The notes below the pieces were generated by a model. It was not told the origin of the DNA and ran no database searches. It was given only the letters and a program-made list of their open reading frames with translations. From the NCBI GenBank assembly GCA_016293805.1, contig JAEDDI010000001.1:62001-126000 (forward strand): 64,000 bases of DNA, read 5' to 3'. The position numbers were made by a program, and so were the translations under genes. This stretch comes from Bacillota bacterium (GTDB taxonomy: Bacteria > Bacillota > Clostridia > Peptostreptococcales > Anaerovoracaceae). This document shows, in pieces, positions 54,964 to 63,501 of the stretch; positions within the stretch are counted from its first letter, which is position 1, and the number at the start of each line of letters is the position of its first letter.

Positions 54964-55648
54964 ATTATTCAAATTGCTGTCAGTCATATTCACCTTGTAC
55001 TTTCTTGTAATATGCATTTCATCAGGTTTTAATCAGATTTTCAGTTACATATGGCTTTTTGCAGCCTGCGTCATGTTTGTTTTTTCAAAGCTTGAAAGAG
55101 AAAAACAGAAAGCTGCATTTGCATTAACAGTATCAGCAGCTGTTCTTATTTGTGCAGCAGAAATACCGATAGTCAGAGGTGCATTTTTTAAGCCTGACAT
55201 GACAGATGAGTACATAGTGGTGCTTGGAGCAAAGGCTGATGGCTACAAACCCTCTGAAATACTTAAATCCAGGCTCGAAGAAGCAGTATCGCTGTATGAA
55301 CATGGTAAAACAATCATTGTAACAGGCGGAAAGGGCAGTGACGAAATTATTACTGAAGCAGAATGCATGCAGAAGTATCTCATTTCAAAAGGGATTCCTG
55401 AAGATGATATTATAATGGAGAATAAGGCAGTCAGCACATATGAGAATCTTTTGTTTACTTCCGCACTTATAGACACTTCAAAAGGATGCATTATAGTTAC
55501 ATCGGATTTTCACACTGCAAGAGCAATGTATATTGCAAAACAGCTCGGCTATGAAAACATTAGCACATCGCCATCAAAAACAAGACTACTATTCATGCCG
55601 AATTATTATCTTAGAGAGATTCCGGCATTTGTAAAGGCCATATTATGA
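54956..55648 (+). CDS. YdcF family membrane-anchored protein (DUF218)
   Basis: This 230-residue protein has two or three N-terminal hydrophobic segments and a DUF218 domain: YIVVLGAKADGYKPSEILKS near residue 88, TIIVTGGKGSDE near 120 and IIVTSDFHTARAMYIAKQLG near 182. Such proteins are linked to envelope metabolism but lack a firm role. The start is taken as GTG with AAAGGA nine bases upstream; longer frames run inside mutL. It is coupled to miaA by an ATGA overlap. Confidence 0.85.
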   Translation: MHRLFKLLSVIFTLYFLVICISSGFNQIFSYIWLFAACVMFVFSKLEREKQKAAFALTVSAAVLICAAEIPIVRGAFFKPDMTDEYIVVLGAKADGYKPSEILKSRLEEAVSLYEHGKTIIVTGGKGSDEIITEAECMQKYLISKGIPEDDIIMENKAVSTYENLLFTSALIDTSKGCIIVTSDFHTARAMYIAKQLGYENISTSPSKTRLLFMPNYYLREIPAFVKAIL

Positions 55649-56571
55649 ACACCATTATTATAGTCGGCGGGCCTACTGCCTGCGGTAAAACTGAATATGC
55701 TATTGAGATTGCAAAAGCTTTAGACGGAGAAATCGTTTCATGTGACTCAATGCAGCTGTATAAGTACATGGATATAGGAAGTGCAAAACCGGACGCTCAT
55801 GAACTGGCTCAGGTCAGACATCATCTTGTAGATGTAATTGATCCGAGAGAAAAATTCTCAGCTGCAAAATATCAGAAGCTGGCGCGGGAAGCGATAGATG
55901 ATATACTCTCGAGAGGGAAAACTCCTGTAATAGCGGGAGGAACAGGCCTGTATATCAACTCTGTTATATATGACATGAATTTTTCTTCAGCAGATGCAGA
56001 TGAGGATGAAAGGAATAGGCTTAGAATACTTGCAGAAAAAGAAGGGCCTGAGGCACTTCATAAACTGCTTCAGGATGCAGATCCCGATGCTGCTGCAAGA
56101 ATCCATCCCAATAATATAAAGAAGGTAATACGTGCCATAGAGGCTGCAAGAAGCGGAAACAGAATACCTGATTTCGATAAATCATTTGTACCGTACAGCA
56201 GATACAGTCCAAAGATGATTGCACTGACAAGAGACAGAGAAGAATTATATGACAGAATCAACCGTCGCGTTGAAATCCTATTCGACAAAGGGCTTGTGGA
56301 TGAACTGGTTTTTCTAAAAAAAATGGGACTGTCACCGGATGATATATCAATGAAAGGAATAGGATACAAGGAAGTTTTGGGATATCTTGACGGCAGGTAC
56401 AGTCTGGAAGAGACAAAGGAACTTGTAAAGAAAAACACCAGACACTACGCAAAGAGACAGCTTACATGGCTCAGACGCTATAAAGATATCCGTTTTTTCA
56501 ATCTCAGTGAATACGAAGACAAGAATGCTGCACTGGAGGATATTATATCATGGCTGAAAAAGAAACAATAA
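55645..56571 (+). CDS. miaA: tRNA dimethylallyltransferase
   Basis: This 308-residue enzyme adds a dimethylallyl group to A37 of tRNAs reading U-starting codons. The P-loop GGPTACGKTEYA is at residues 8-19, CDSMQLYKYMDIGSAKP follows, then GGTGLYINSVIYD and the C-terminal RHYAKRQLTWLRR. The mutS-mutL-miaA order is common in bacteria; hfq, often next, is absent. The end overlaps the recombinase gene by 22 nt. Confidence 0.96.
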   Translation: MNTIIIVGGPTACGKTEYAIEIAKALDGEIVSCDSMQLYKYMDIGSAKPDAHELAQVRHHLVDVIDPREKFSAAKYQKLAREAIDDILSRGKTPVIAGGTGLYINSVIYDMNFSSADADEDERNRLRILAEKEGPEALHKLLQDADPDAAARIHPNNIKKVIRAIEAARSGNRIPDFDKSFVPYSRYSPKMIALTRDREELYDRINRRVEILFDKGLVDELVFLKKMGLSPDDISMKGIGYKEVLGYLDGRYSLEETKELVKKNTRHYAKRQLTWLRRYKDIRFFNLSEYEDKNAALEDIISWLKKKQ

Positions 56572-57683
56572 TAAAGAACAGAAGCGACAAACCTGACAAT
56601 ATCCTTGTAAAAGAATATGAGATAAAGACAAACTGCGAAAAACTTGAAAGACAGATGCCGAATTTTCTAAGGGGCTTCTTCTCATATCTTAAGCTGAATG
56701 TACTGCCTCTCAGCAGGTATGCATACCTTCAGGATATACGTTTTTTCCTAAATTATCTTGTTAACCACACAGATCTTACACAGGCAGATAATATGAAGGA
56801 TATAAAACTTGATGATTTCAGAATTATTGAGGCTGTAGATATCAATATCTTCATAGATTACTGCAGACAGTATGAAATAGAGACAGAATCGTCTGTAATT
56901 GTACAGTCAAACAGCAATACTACGCTTTCAAGAAAGAAAACTTCTCTTTCAGTAATGTTCAAACAGCTGTACAGAGACGGACTTCTTGAAAAAAACATTA
57001 CTGACGGCTTCGACCCTATAAGGGTAAAGAAAGCCGGAGAAAGAGAAATCAAGGCTCTTGAAGATGATGAAGTGCACGCTATGCTCGATGCTGTCACAAC
57101 TGGAGAAGGACTTACAAAGAAGGAACATGATTTCTGGAAAAAAACAAAATACCGAGACAAGGCCATACTTGTCTTCTTTGTGACGTACGGACTTCGTCTT
57201 TCGGAACTTCAGCAGCTGAATATCTCTTCTTTCAATTTTTCAAGGGGAGAATTCAAAATCTACAGAAAAAGAGACAAGGAAGCAGTAATGCCTCTTAATA
57301 TGACAACGGATAAAGCACTTCATGATTATCTTGAATACGAAAGAGCATCATATGATGTAATTGAAGAAGGCCATCAGGATGCACTGTTTCTGTCAGTTCA
57401 GGGCAAAAGACTGACTGACAGGCAGATTCGCACCATAGTCAAGAAATACACAAGCATTGCAATGAAAGTCAGCAGAGACGGCGGCTATTCTCCTCACAAG
57501 CTAAGAGCTACGGCTGCAACAAGTCTTATCGGCAGAGGCAATTCAATTTATGATGTTGCTGCACTTCTTGACCATGAACAGGTGACAACAACACAACTGT
57601 ATGCCCAGCACAGGAAGAATGTGAAAAAGGAACTCGTAAAGGGTTTTGAATGGGAAGAATCAAAAGAAAAGGAAACAGAATAG
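56550..57683 (+). CDS. Tyrosine recombinase (XerC/XerD-like integrase)
   Basis: This 377-residue protein has the full tyrosine recombinase catalytic set: R216 in YGLRLSEL, a likely lysine in KIYRKRDKE, H316 and R319 in SPHKLRATAA, H342 in LLDHEQ and the nucleophile Y351 in TTTQLYAQH. An N-terminal SAM-like core-binding domain spans about 35-165, and an extra N-terminal stretch of about 35 residues is unusual. It overlaps miaA and is read in the same operon, with no attachment repeats nearby, so a chromosomal housekeeping role is more likely than an integrated element. Confidence 0.85.
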   Translation: MAEKETIIKNRSDKPDNILVKEYEIKTNCEKLERQMPNFLRGFFSYLKLNVLPLSRYAYLQDIRFFLNYLVNHTDLTQADNMKDIKLDDFRIIEAVDINIFIDYCRQYEIETESSVIVQSNSNTTLSRKKTSLSVMFKQLYRDGLLEKNITDGFDPIRVKKAGEREIKALEDDEVHAMLDAVTTGEGLTKKEHDFWKKTKYRDKAILVFFVTYGLRLSELQQLNISSFNFSRGEFKIYRKRDKEAVMPLNMTTDKALHDYLEYERASYDVIEEGHQDALFLSVQGKRLTDRQIRTIVKKYTSIAMKVSRDGGYSPHKLRATAATSLIGRGNSIYDVAALLDHEQVTTTQLYAQHRKNVKKELVKGFEWEESKEKETE

Positions 57684-57686
57684 AAC

Positions 57687-58985
57687 ATGAAAGAGAATAC
57701 AGTCAATATATTAAAGAATAATTTCGGCATAAGTGAAAAGGTTATAGCTCTCATAGATGAGTCTGAAAGGGAAGTAAGCCCGGTGTTTGAGGAACTGGAT
57801 GATATTATGACGTATAACCAGTATAAAGTTCTGGACGTTTTTCAGAAAAACAGACTTGCAGACAGACACTTCTCATGGAATACAGGGTATGGATATGATG
57901 ATGCGGGAAGAGAAATGATAGAAAAGGTGTATGCTGATGTATTCCACGCTGAAGCTGCACTCTGCAGACCTACACTTGTTAACGGTACACATGCGCTTGC
58001 AATTACTCTTCTCGGACTACTAAGACCCGGAGATGAACTGATATACTGCACAGGAACACCATATGATACCCTCGAAACTGTTATCGGTCTTAAAAACTAC
58101 GAACCGGGAAACGGTTCACTTAAGGATTACGGAGTAACATACAGACAGGTTGAGCTTCTTCCTGACGGAAACATAGATTTTGAAGGTCTGCGAAATGCAA
58201 TATCTGACAGGACAAGAATGGTTACTCTTCAGCGTTCAACAGGGTACGGATGGAGAAAAGCAATAACAATAGACAAAATTGAAGAATGGGCATCATTCGT
58301 ATCGGATATCAATCCCGATATCATTAAAATGGTGGATAATTCCTACGGCGAGTTTCTGGATACAAAAGAACCTACAGATGTTGGGGCAGATGTCATGGCG
58401 GCCTCCCTTATTAAAAATCCGGGAGGAGGTCTTGCGCTTACAGGTGCTTATGTTGCAGGCAGAAAGGATCTCATAAACAGAATCCAGTACAGAATGACAT
58501 GTCCCGGAATAGGAGGGGAATGCGGTCTGACTTTCGGACAGACAAGATCCATGTTTCAGGGTCTTTTCATAGCTCCAAGAGTAGTTAACGGTGCTGTAAA
58601 GGGAGCCGTTTTATGCGGGAGAGTATTTGAAAAACTGGGATACGACGTATGCCCGAAACCAGAGGATAAAAGATCTGATATAATTGAAGCTGTAAGGCTT
58701 GGTACACCTGAAGCAGTAGTATCATTCTGCCAGGGTGTTCAGGCGGCTGCTCCTATTGATTCATATGTCAGGCCTATTCCATGGGATATGCCGGGATATG
58801 ATGATCAGGTTGTTATGGCAGCTGGAGCATTCGTTCAGGGTTCATCAATAGAACTTTCGGCTGATGCTCCGATAAGAGAGCCATATAACGTATATTTCCA
58901 GGGAGGAATCACATATGAACACTCAAAATTCGGTGTGATAAAAGCTTTGCAGGCGCTTGTAGACGATAATATTATTACGTTATAA
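57687..58985 (+). CDS. Methionine gamma-lyase family protein (aluminium resistance/YnbB type)
   Basis: This 432-residue PLP enzyme belongs to the YnbB group of Cys/Met metabolism enzymes. Visible blocks are HFSWNTGYGYDDAGREMIEKVYA, ALCRPTLVNGTHALA, VDNSYGEF and SLIKNPGGGLALTGAYVAG with the PLP lysine in LIKNPGGG. Relatives are found beside miaA or hfq in Bacillota. The reaction of this subgroup is not well established. The start follows the recombinase stop by 3 nt. Confidence 0.88.
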   Translation: MKENTVNILKNNFGISEKVIALIDESEREVSPVFEELDDIMTYNQYKVLDVFQKNRLADRHFSWNTGYGYDDAGREMIEKVYADVFHAEAALCRPTLVNGTHALAITLLGLLRPGDELIYCTGTPYDTLETVIGLKNYEPGNGSLKDYGVTYRQVELLPDGNIDFEGLRNAISDRTRMVTLQRSTGYGWRKAITIDKIEEWASFVSDINPDIIKMVDNSYGEFLDTKEPTDVGADVMAASLIKNPGGGLALTGAYVAGRKDLINRIQYRMTCPGIGGECGLTFGQTRSMFQGLFIAPRVVNGAVKGAVLCGRVFEKLGYDVCPKPEDKRSDIIEAVRLGTPEAVVSFCQGVQAAAPIDSYVRPIPWDMPGYDDQVVMAAGAFVQGSSIELSADAPIREPYNVYFQGGITYEHSKFGVIKALQALVDDNIITL

Positions 58986-58997
58986 GGAGTTGGGGTT

Positions 58998-59711
58998 GTG
59001 ATTAGATTTAACAGAAAAAATGTAACGGCGATAATAAAAGGGGTGTTATTTGCCGTTATATTAATCGGTATTCCTCTTTATCTTTACCTGTTTCAGCGTG
59101 ATTTCTTTGAAATGTTCAGCAGTGCCGGAGATGTAGAGGCATACATTTATCAGCATAAAGGTTATGGAGCTCTTTTACTGATTGCCGCTCAGATAATACA
59201 GATAATAATCTGCGTCATTCCCGGCCAGCCGTTTCAGTTTGCAGCCGGTTATATATACGGCAGTCTAATAGCCATACTGATATCTATTGTGGGAGCGTTT
59301 ATAGGAGCAACTATTACTTTTTATCTTGCCAAGCTTCTCGGAAGGGATGCGATGAATCTGTTTTTCGGTGAGAAAAAAGTAGTTAAATATATCGAAAAAC
59401 TCGATACTAAGAACGGTTTTCTTGTACTGTTCATTTTATATTTCATACCCGGGTTTCCAAAAGATGCAGTCAGCTACCTTGCAGGACTTTCCAGAATAAA
59501 ATGGGGGCCTTTCATAGTAATTGCAACAATAGCTAGAATTCCTGCAATGTGCGGAAGCATTCTTATCGGTACTTTTACAAAAGATCAGCAGTACGGCCTT
59601 ATTGCAGTAGTAGCGGTGCTGGTTGTTTCAGTTACATATTTCAGTGCAAGACATAAGGACAGAATACTTGAATGGAGTGATAAAGCTTATGAAAAACTCA
59701 GAAAACTGTAG
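58998..59711 (+). CDS. VTT/TVP38 (DedA-like) membrane protein
   Basis: This 237-residue protein has about six hydrophobic segments and the SNARE-associated/VTT domain: QPFQFAAGYIYGSLIAILIS near residue 75 and FIPGFPKDAVSYLAG near 150. VTT proteins are lipid scramblase-like. The start is GTG with AAGGAG seven bases upstream. It overlaps the following TIGR04076-type gene by 23 nt. Confidence 0.88.
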   Translation: MIRFNRKNVTAIIKGVLFAVILIGIPLYLYLFQRDFFEMFSSAGDVEAYIYQHKGYGALLLIAAQIIQIIICVIPGQPFQFAAGYIYGSLIAILISIVGAFIGATITFYLAKLLGRDAMNLFFGEKKVVKYIEKLDTKNGFLVLFILYFIPGFPKDAVSYLAGLSRIKWGPFIVIATIARIPAMCGSILIGTFTKDQQYGLIAVVAVLVVSVTYFSARHKDRILEWSDKAYEKLRKL

Positions 59712-60015
59712 GAAAGATATCAGAATTACAGCTGTAAGACAGGTTATTCATGAGGATTTGTGCAGTAAATATGAGAATCCCATAGTACATACATGCAGCA
59801 TCAGGGAAGGGGATGTATTCATCTCTTCCGGAGGTAATAAACCATGCGGATTTTGTGACAGCGCATGGGGCAGCATGGAGTACTTTGTCAGAGAGCTTTC
59901 ATCAGGGGGAGGAAACTTCTTTGACGGCTGGATGAAAAATCCCAAATCTGCCATGATTTCATGTAATGACGGATTCAGACCGTTTTCGTTTCTAATTGAA
60001 ACAATTGAAGATTAG
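59689..60015 (+). CDS. TIGR04076 family protein, unknown function
   Basis: This 108-residue protein matches the TIGR04076 pattern: a beta-rich start, then CGFCDSAWGSMEYFVRELSSG with a CxxC, and MISCNDGFRPFSF near the end. Four or five cysteines suggest metal or redox chemistry, but no function is known. The chosen ATG lies within the VTT gene with GGAG 11 nt upstream; a longer frame starts 22 codons earlier. Confidence 0.75.
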   Translation: MKNSENCRKDIRITAVRQVIHEDLCSKYENPIVHTCSIREGDVFISSGGNKPCGFCDSAWGSMEYFVRELSSGGGNFFDGWMKNPKSAMISCNDGFRPFSFLIETIED

Positions 60016-60019
60016 TGAT

Positions 60020-60050
60020 ATCCCCTATGCATACTGTCTGCATAGGGGAT
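60020..60050. terminator. Bidirectional terminator between TIGR04076-type gene and hyuC
   Basis: A perfect 12-bp stem (ATCCCCTATGCA with TGCATAGGGGAT) encloses a 7-nt loop between converging genes. T tracts are short on both sides. Confidence 0.7.
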
Positions 60051-60062
60051 TATTGAATATGA

Positions 60063-61286
60063 TTATTCCATTTCGCCTGTGATTACATCGAGTAGAAACT
60101 GCGCACCTGTTACCAGGTCTTCTGTTTTTGTGTCTTCAAAAGGAACATGACTTCTTCCTTCGATACTTGGAACAAATATCATTCCTGTATCTATATGAGG
60201 TGCAATCATAGCTGCATCATGCACAGCACCCGAATCCATCACTTTATATGTGAGATTCTTTTTCTGTGCAGTTTTAATCATTCTCTTCCTTATATCTTCA
60301 TTCAGTATAACCGGTGCTCCTTTGGAATGCTCACGAATGCTTACAGTGCATTTTCTGTCCGCACATATGTTCCTGATCTCGTCGAGCACTTTTTCCATGT
60401 ATGAATCGATTTTATGTATATCACTGTCGCGTATTTCAAGGGTAAAAGTAACGCTTTCAGGTATTACATTGGAACAGTTTGGCGAGATGCTCATTTTACC
60501 TGCTGTCGCTACAGTTCTTCTGTCGGGATCCTCTGATACTATTTTCTCTGCAGAAAGTATGCAAAGGGCTGCAGCCGAAAGAGCATCAAATCTCTCGCTC
60601 ATTGGTGTTGCTCCTGCATGATTTCCTACACCGGTTACAGTTATCTCAACAGTTCTCATTCCAAACACTGCATTTATTATGCCGATAGGTATGTTTTCTC
60701 TGTCGAGAACAGGGCCCTGTTCGATATGAAGTTCAAACATAGCTCTGTATCTGTCAAAATCCCAGATAATATCATCAGGCAGACTGTCAATCGACAGGTA
60801 TTCTCTAAGAGTTCTTCCGCTGTCATCTTTGAGTCTGTCAAGGTCCTCATCACCGTAAATCCCTGTGATAAATTTTGAACCTGTCATAGTTGATCCGAAA
60901 TTGGAGCCTTCCTCTTCGGCAAATATTACTGTTTCGAATCCGTATCTGCCTGAATAACTGTTTTCTGACAGGGTGAGCATTACTTCCAGGGAACTCAGAC
61001 TGCCGTATATGCCGTCAAGCCATCCTCCGTTTCTTACAGTATCGATATGTGAACCGCATACGATTATCTTCTGGCTGTCGGTGTTGTTTTTTAGACCCAG
61101 CCTGATATTTCCAACAGCATCTGTTTCGATACTGCATCCGGCACTGCGGGCTTTATCCAGAATATACTCTCTTACTTTACTGTCATTCTCGGAATATGAA
61201 AATCTGGTGACTCCGTTTCCTGGTGTATCAGTAAACTCGCGTACATCCTTAAGATGTGAGATCAGTCTTTCACCATTGATTACCAT
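60063..61286 (-). CDS. M20 family N-carbamoyl-amino acid / allantoate amidohydrolase
   Basis: This 407-residue hydrolase belongs to the hydantoinase/carbamoylase group of M20 enzymes. The metal ligands are visible in GSHIDTV (about residue 79), GGWLDGIYG, AEEEGSNF, ELHIEQGP near 185 and SIEGRSHVPFED near 380. It would hydrolyse N-carbamoyl amino acids, beta-ureidopropionate or allantoate. The start overlaps the end of the dihydropyrimidinase gene by 7 nt, which favours the carbamoyl product of that enzyme as the substrate. Confidence 0.87.
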   Translation of the reverse strand: MVINGERLISHLKDVREFTDTPGNGVTRFSYSENDSKVREYILDKARSAGCSIETDAVGNIRLGLKNNTDSQKIIVCGSHIDTVRNGGWLDGIYGSLSSLEVMLTLSENSYSGRYGFETVIFAEEEGSNFGSTMTGSKFITGIYGDEDLDRLKDDSGRTLREYLSIDSLPDDIIWDFDRYRAMFELHIEQGPVLDRENIPIGIINAVFGMRTVEITVTGVGNHAGATPMSERFDALSAAALCILSAEKIVSEDPDRRTVATAGKMSISPNCSNVIPESVTFTLEIRDSDIHKIDSYMEKVLDEIRNICADRKCTVSIREHSKGAPVILNEDIRKRMIKTAQKKNLTYKVMDSGAVHDAAMIAPHIDTGMIFVPSIEGRSHVPFEDTKTEDLVTGAQFLLDVITGEME

Positions 61287-62680
61287 CTGTATGCTGCTCC
61301 GTAAGGTTTTCCCTTGATAAACTTGCCGTCTCCCTTGTCTCCGATGTATTTCGCATCATCAACAATTTTCTTGCCCCTAAGGAATACTGTTTCAGGACGT
61401 CCTTTCTGTCTGAATCCTTCGAACGGTGAATAATCAACTCCCTCAAGGTTTGTTTCATATGATATAACGCCTTCATATGCAGGATCGAAGATTACTACAT
61501 CTGCATCATAACCGACTTCAAGCTGTCCTTTTTTATCAAGACCATTGATTTTAGCAGGCGATGTTGCATAAAGATCGACAAGTCTCTGTCTTGAAATCTT
61601 TCCTTCTTCTACTCCGTATGTCCACAGAATATTCAGTCTGTTCTGAAGAGAAGGGCATCCGTTCGGAATATCTGCAAATGATTTCCCTTCACCGTATCCC
61701 ATATGCTTCTGATGCTCGTAATCAAAACCGCAGTGGTCTGATGAGATTGCATTAAGCTGCTTTCTGTCAACTGCTTCCCATAATGCGTTTCTGTGTTCTT
61801 CTGTACGCAGGGCAGGTGAGCAGACATACTTAGCTCCTTCATATCCAGGTCTGTTGAGATCCTGTTCATCAAGTACAAGATAATGTGCACATGTCTCACC
61901 GAATACCTTCTGTCCTCTTGAATATGCCGCCTTGACTTCCTCAAGCGCCTCGCGGCATGTTACATGTACAATATATATAGGCGCATCTGCCATTTCTGCA
62001 AGATAAATAGCTCTTCTTGTTGCTTCAGCTTCGACAACTGTCGGTCTGCTTACCGCATGGTAGTAAGGACCGGTTTTGCCCTCTGCTATAAGCTGATTTG
62101 TAGCAACATCAATCATATCGGCATTCTCTGCATGAACCATGATTGTAACACCTGTTTCCTTGCCTTTCTGAAGAGCCTTTAAAATAGCATCATCATCTGC
62201 ATGGAAGAACTGTCCTTTATATGCCATAAAAAGCTTCATAGTAGGATATCCCGCCTCTGCAAGTTTAGGGATTTCATCTATTACTTCATCCCTTGGGTCT
62301 ACCATTACAAGGTGAAATGCATAGTCAACCATTGAAATTCCGTCTGCATCGGTCTTTTTGTAGTCTTCGACAGTTTCTATGAGACCTTTGCCTTTTTCCT
62401 GGTTTACAAATTCGATAACTGTAGTTGTTCCACCAAGTGCAGCTGCATTTGAAGTCTCAAATCCACGCACTTTGCTTCCCTTATATGTAAAAGAGAAGTG
62501 AACATGCTGGTCAACACCGCCCGGCAGAACATATTTTCCTGATGCATCTATTACTTCGTCCCCGTCCTGCGGTACAATATCTTTACCTATCTTTGCAATT
62601 GTTTCTCCATCGAGATAGATATCACCGGTAAATTCATTTTCAGCTGTGACAATTGTACCGTTTTTAATTAATGTTCCCAT
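61280..62680 (-). CDS. hydA: Dihydropyrimidinase/hydantoinase
   Basis: This 466-residue cyclic amidohydrolase opens dihydropyrimidine or hydantoin rings to N-carbamoyl acids. Zinc ligands are in DQHVHF near residue 58, the carboxylated lysine in MKLFMAYKG near 150, histidines in VHAEN and VHVTC, and the aspartate in SSDHCGF near 315. With its neighbour it forms a two-step pathway to a free amino acid plus carbon dioxide and ammonia. AGGAGG lies before the ATG. No transporter gene is adjacent. Confidence 0.92.
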   Translation of the reverse strand: MGTLIKNGTIVTAENEFTGDIYLDGETIAKIGKDIVPQDGDEVIDASGKYVLPGGVDQHVHFSFTYKGSKVRGFETSNAAALGGTTTVIEFVNQEKGKGLIETVEDYKKTDADGISMVDYAFHLVMVDPRDEVIDEIPKLAEAGYPTMKLFMAYKGQFFHADDDAILKALQKGKETGVTIMVHAENADMIDVATNQLIAEGKTGPYYHAVSRPTVVEAEATRRAIYLAEMADAPIYIVHVTCREALEEVKAAYSRGQKVFGETCAHYLVLDEQDLNRPGYEGAKYVCSPALRTEEHRNALWEAVDRKQLNAISSDHCGFDYEHQKHMGYGEGKSFADIPNGCPSLQNRLNILWTYGVEEGKISRQRLVDLYATSPAKINGLDKKGQLEVGYDADVVIFDPAYEGVISYETNLEGVDYSPFEGFRQKGRPETVFLRGKKIVDDAKYIGDKGDGKFIKGKPYGAAYRW

Positions 62681-62754
62681 TTTGTGTCCTCCTGTTTTTT
62701 CTCCATTATATCATATATGCTCACACGATATATCACATATTTCGGAACATTTTA

Positions 62755-62825
62755 GAACATTTGTTTAATATGTCGTTGACTTTTTGAGAACGCATGTTTA
62801 TTATGTATATATAGAACAGATGTTT
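62755..62825 (+). promoter_or_regulatory. LexA-type operator array and promoter of the YneA-like gene
   Basis: Three copies of GAAC-N4-GTTT are present at 62755-62766, 62788-62799 and 62814-62825. Copies two and three fit the Gram-positive LexA (SOS) box GAACRNRYGTTY exactly; the first has one mismatch in the core. The promoter TTGACT (62776-62781) and TATTAT (62799-62804) have a 17-bp spacer, and the middle box fills that spacer, an ideal repression site. Confidence 0.75.
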
Positions 62826-62855
62826 CTAAAATTCAGAACAAAGGAGAACAGACAG

Positions 62856-63158
62856 ATGACCAGAAAATTCAGAATTAAATCAAAGAGCAGATTTTTAATT
62901 TTCCTTCTTATATGCATGTTTATATTAACAGGGGCTTTTAATACCATGACAGGAGCTTATGATGCGCTTGCATCAGACAGTCCTCAGGGCTACATATCTG
63001 TTAACGTGACTGCAGGAGATACATTGTGGAATATTGCCGAAAACTATATGCCGTCAGACATGGATACACGCGAGGCAGTATATATTATCAAGAAGGTAAA
63101 CAACATCGACAGTACAGTCAGAGACGGTCAGACAATACTTATACCAGAATACAGCTGA
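62856..63158 (+). CDS. yneA: YneA-like LysM protein (probable SOS cell-division inhibitor)
   Basis: This 100-residue protein has a basic N-terminus, one membrane helix (about residues 13-30) and a C-terminal LysM domain starting YISVNVTAGDTLWNIAENY and ending DGQTILIPEYS. Size and layout match YneA, which delays division after DNA damage in Bacillus. LexA-type operators upstream support this. AAAGGA sets the start; an ATG 24 codons earlier lies in the operator region. lexA itself, often divergent from yneA, is not here; the divergent gene is a hydantoinase. Confidence 0.8.
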   Translation: MTRKFRIKSKSRFLIFLLICMFILTGAFNTMTGAYDALASDSPQGYISVNVTAGDTLWNIAENYMPSDMDTREAVYIIKKVNNIDSTVRDGQTILIPEYS

Positions 63159-63194
63159 TAAACATTATTCAGAAGTCTGTTTATCTTTATTATA

Positions 63195-63226
63195 AAATGC
63201 CGGCCTGTAATCAGGGCGGCATTTAT
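63195..63226 (+). terminator. Terminator of the YneA-like gene
   Basis: AAATGCCG pairs with CGGCATTT (8 bp), extended inside by CCTG/CAGG around a TAAT loop, followed by ATATTA. Confidence 0.65.
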
Positions 63227-63463
63227 ATTAATCATGTTCAATGAACAACGAGTAATAAGATTTAGAAAAATCGCTTAAAACGCAAATTTGAACTTCATAT
63301 TATACAGACAGTCAGAATATATCATCATATATATCTAAGGAAATAATGACTGCTAACAGCACAAACGGCTCAATCTATTCCCAAAATTATGATTATCGGA
63401 ATAGTTACATTTCTAATCAAAGACCCTTCCCCAGTAAAAAACGCCGCATTGTGCGACGTAATA
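63227..63463. other. Intergenic region with terminator and possible small gene
   Basis: Between the yneA terminator and ruvX there is no long gene. A possible promoter TTAAAA-N17-TATTAT (63275-63303) precedes a 51-codon frame that begins at 63346. The right end holds the ruvX terminator on the minus strand. Nothing else is recognised. Confidence 0.5.
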
Positions 63464-63501
63464 TTATGATCTTGAGTCAAGATAACTCTGGAGAATTATG
63501 A
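63346..63501 (+). CDS. Possible small basic protein, unknown
   Basis: A 51-codon frame has an ideal AAGGA site six bases before its ATG. The product would be polar with an asparagine/tyrosine-rich start and a basic PSKKRRIVRRN patch. However, its 3' half is antisense to the end of ruvX and includes the ruvX terminator hairpin, whose A run encodes the lysines. It may be chance. Confidence 0.22.
   Translation: MTANSTNGSIYSQNYDYRNSYISNQRPFPSKKRRIVRRNIMILSQDNSGEL
63436..63459 (-). terminator. Terminator of ruvX
   Basis: On the minus strand ACGTCGCA pairs with TGCGGCGT (8 bp including one G-T pair) around CAA and is followed by six T residues. Confidence 0.82.

Noticed and set aside
56550..57683. 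The tyrosine recombinase as a mark of an integrated mobile element
   Set aside because: No attachment repeats, tRNA target, phage or conjugation genes lie nearby, and the gene overlaps miaA.
62681..62755. A clear promoter for the hydantoinase operon
   Set aside because: A TATAAT-like element is present on the minus strand, but no acceptable -35 element lies at 16-18 bp.
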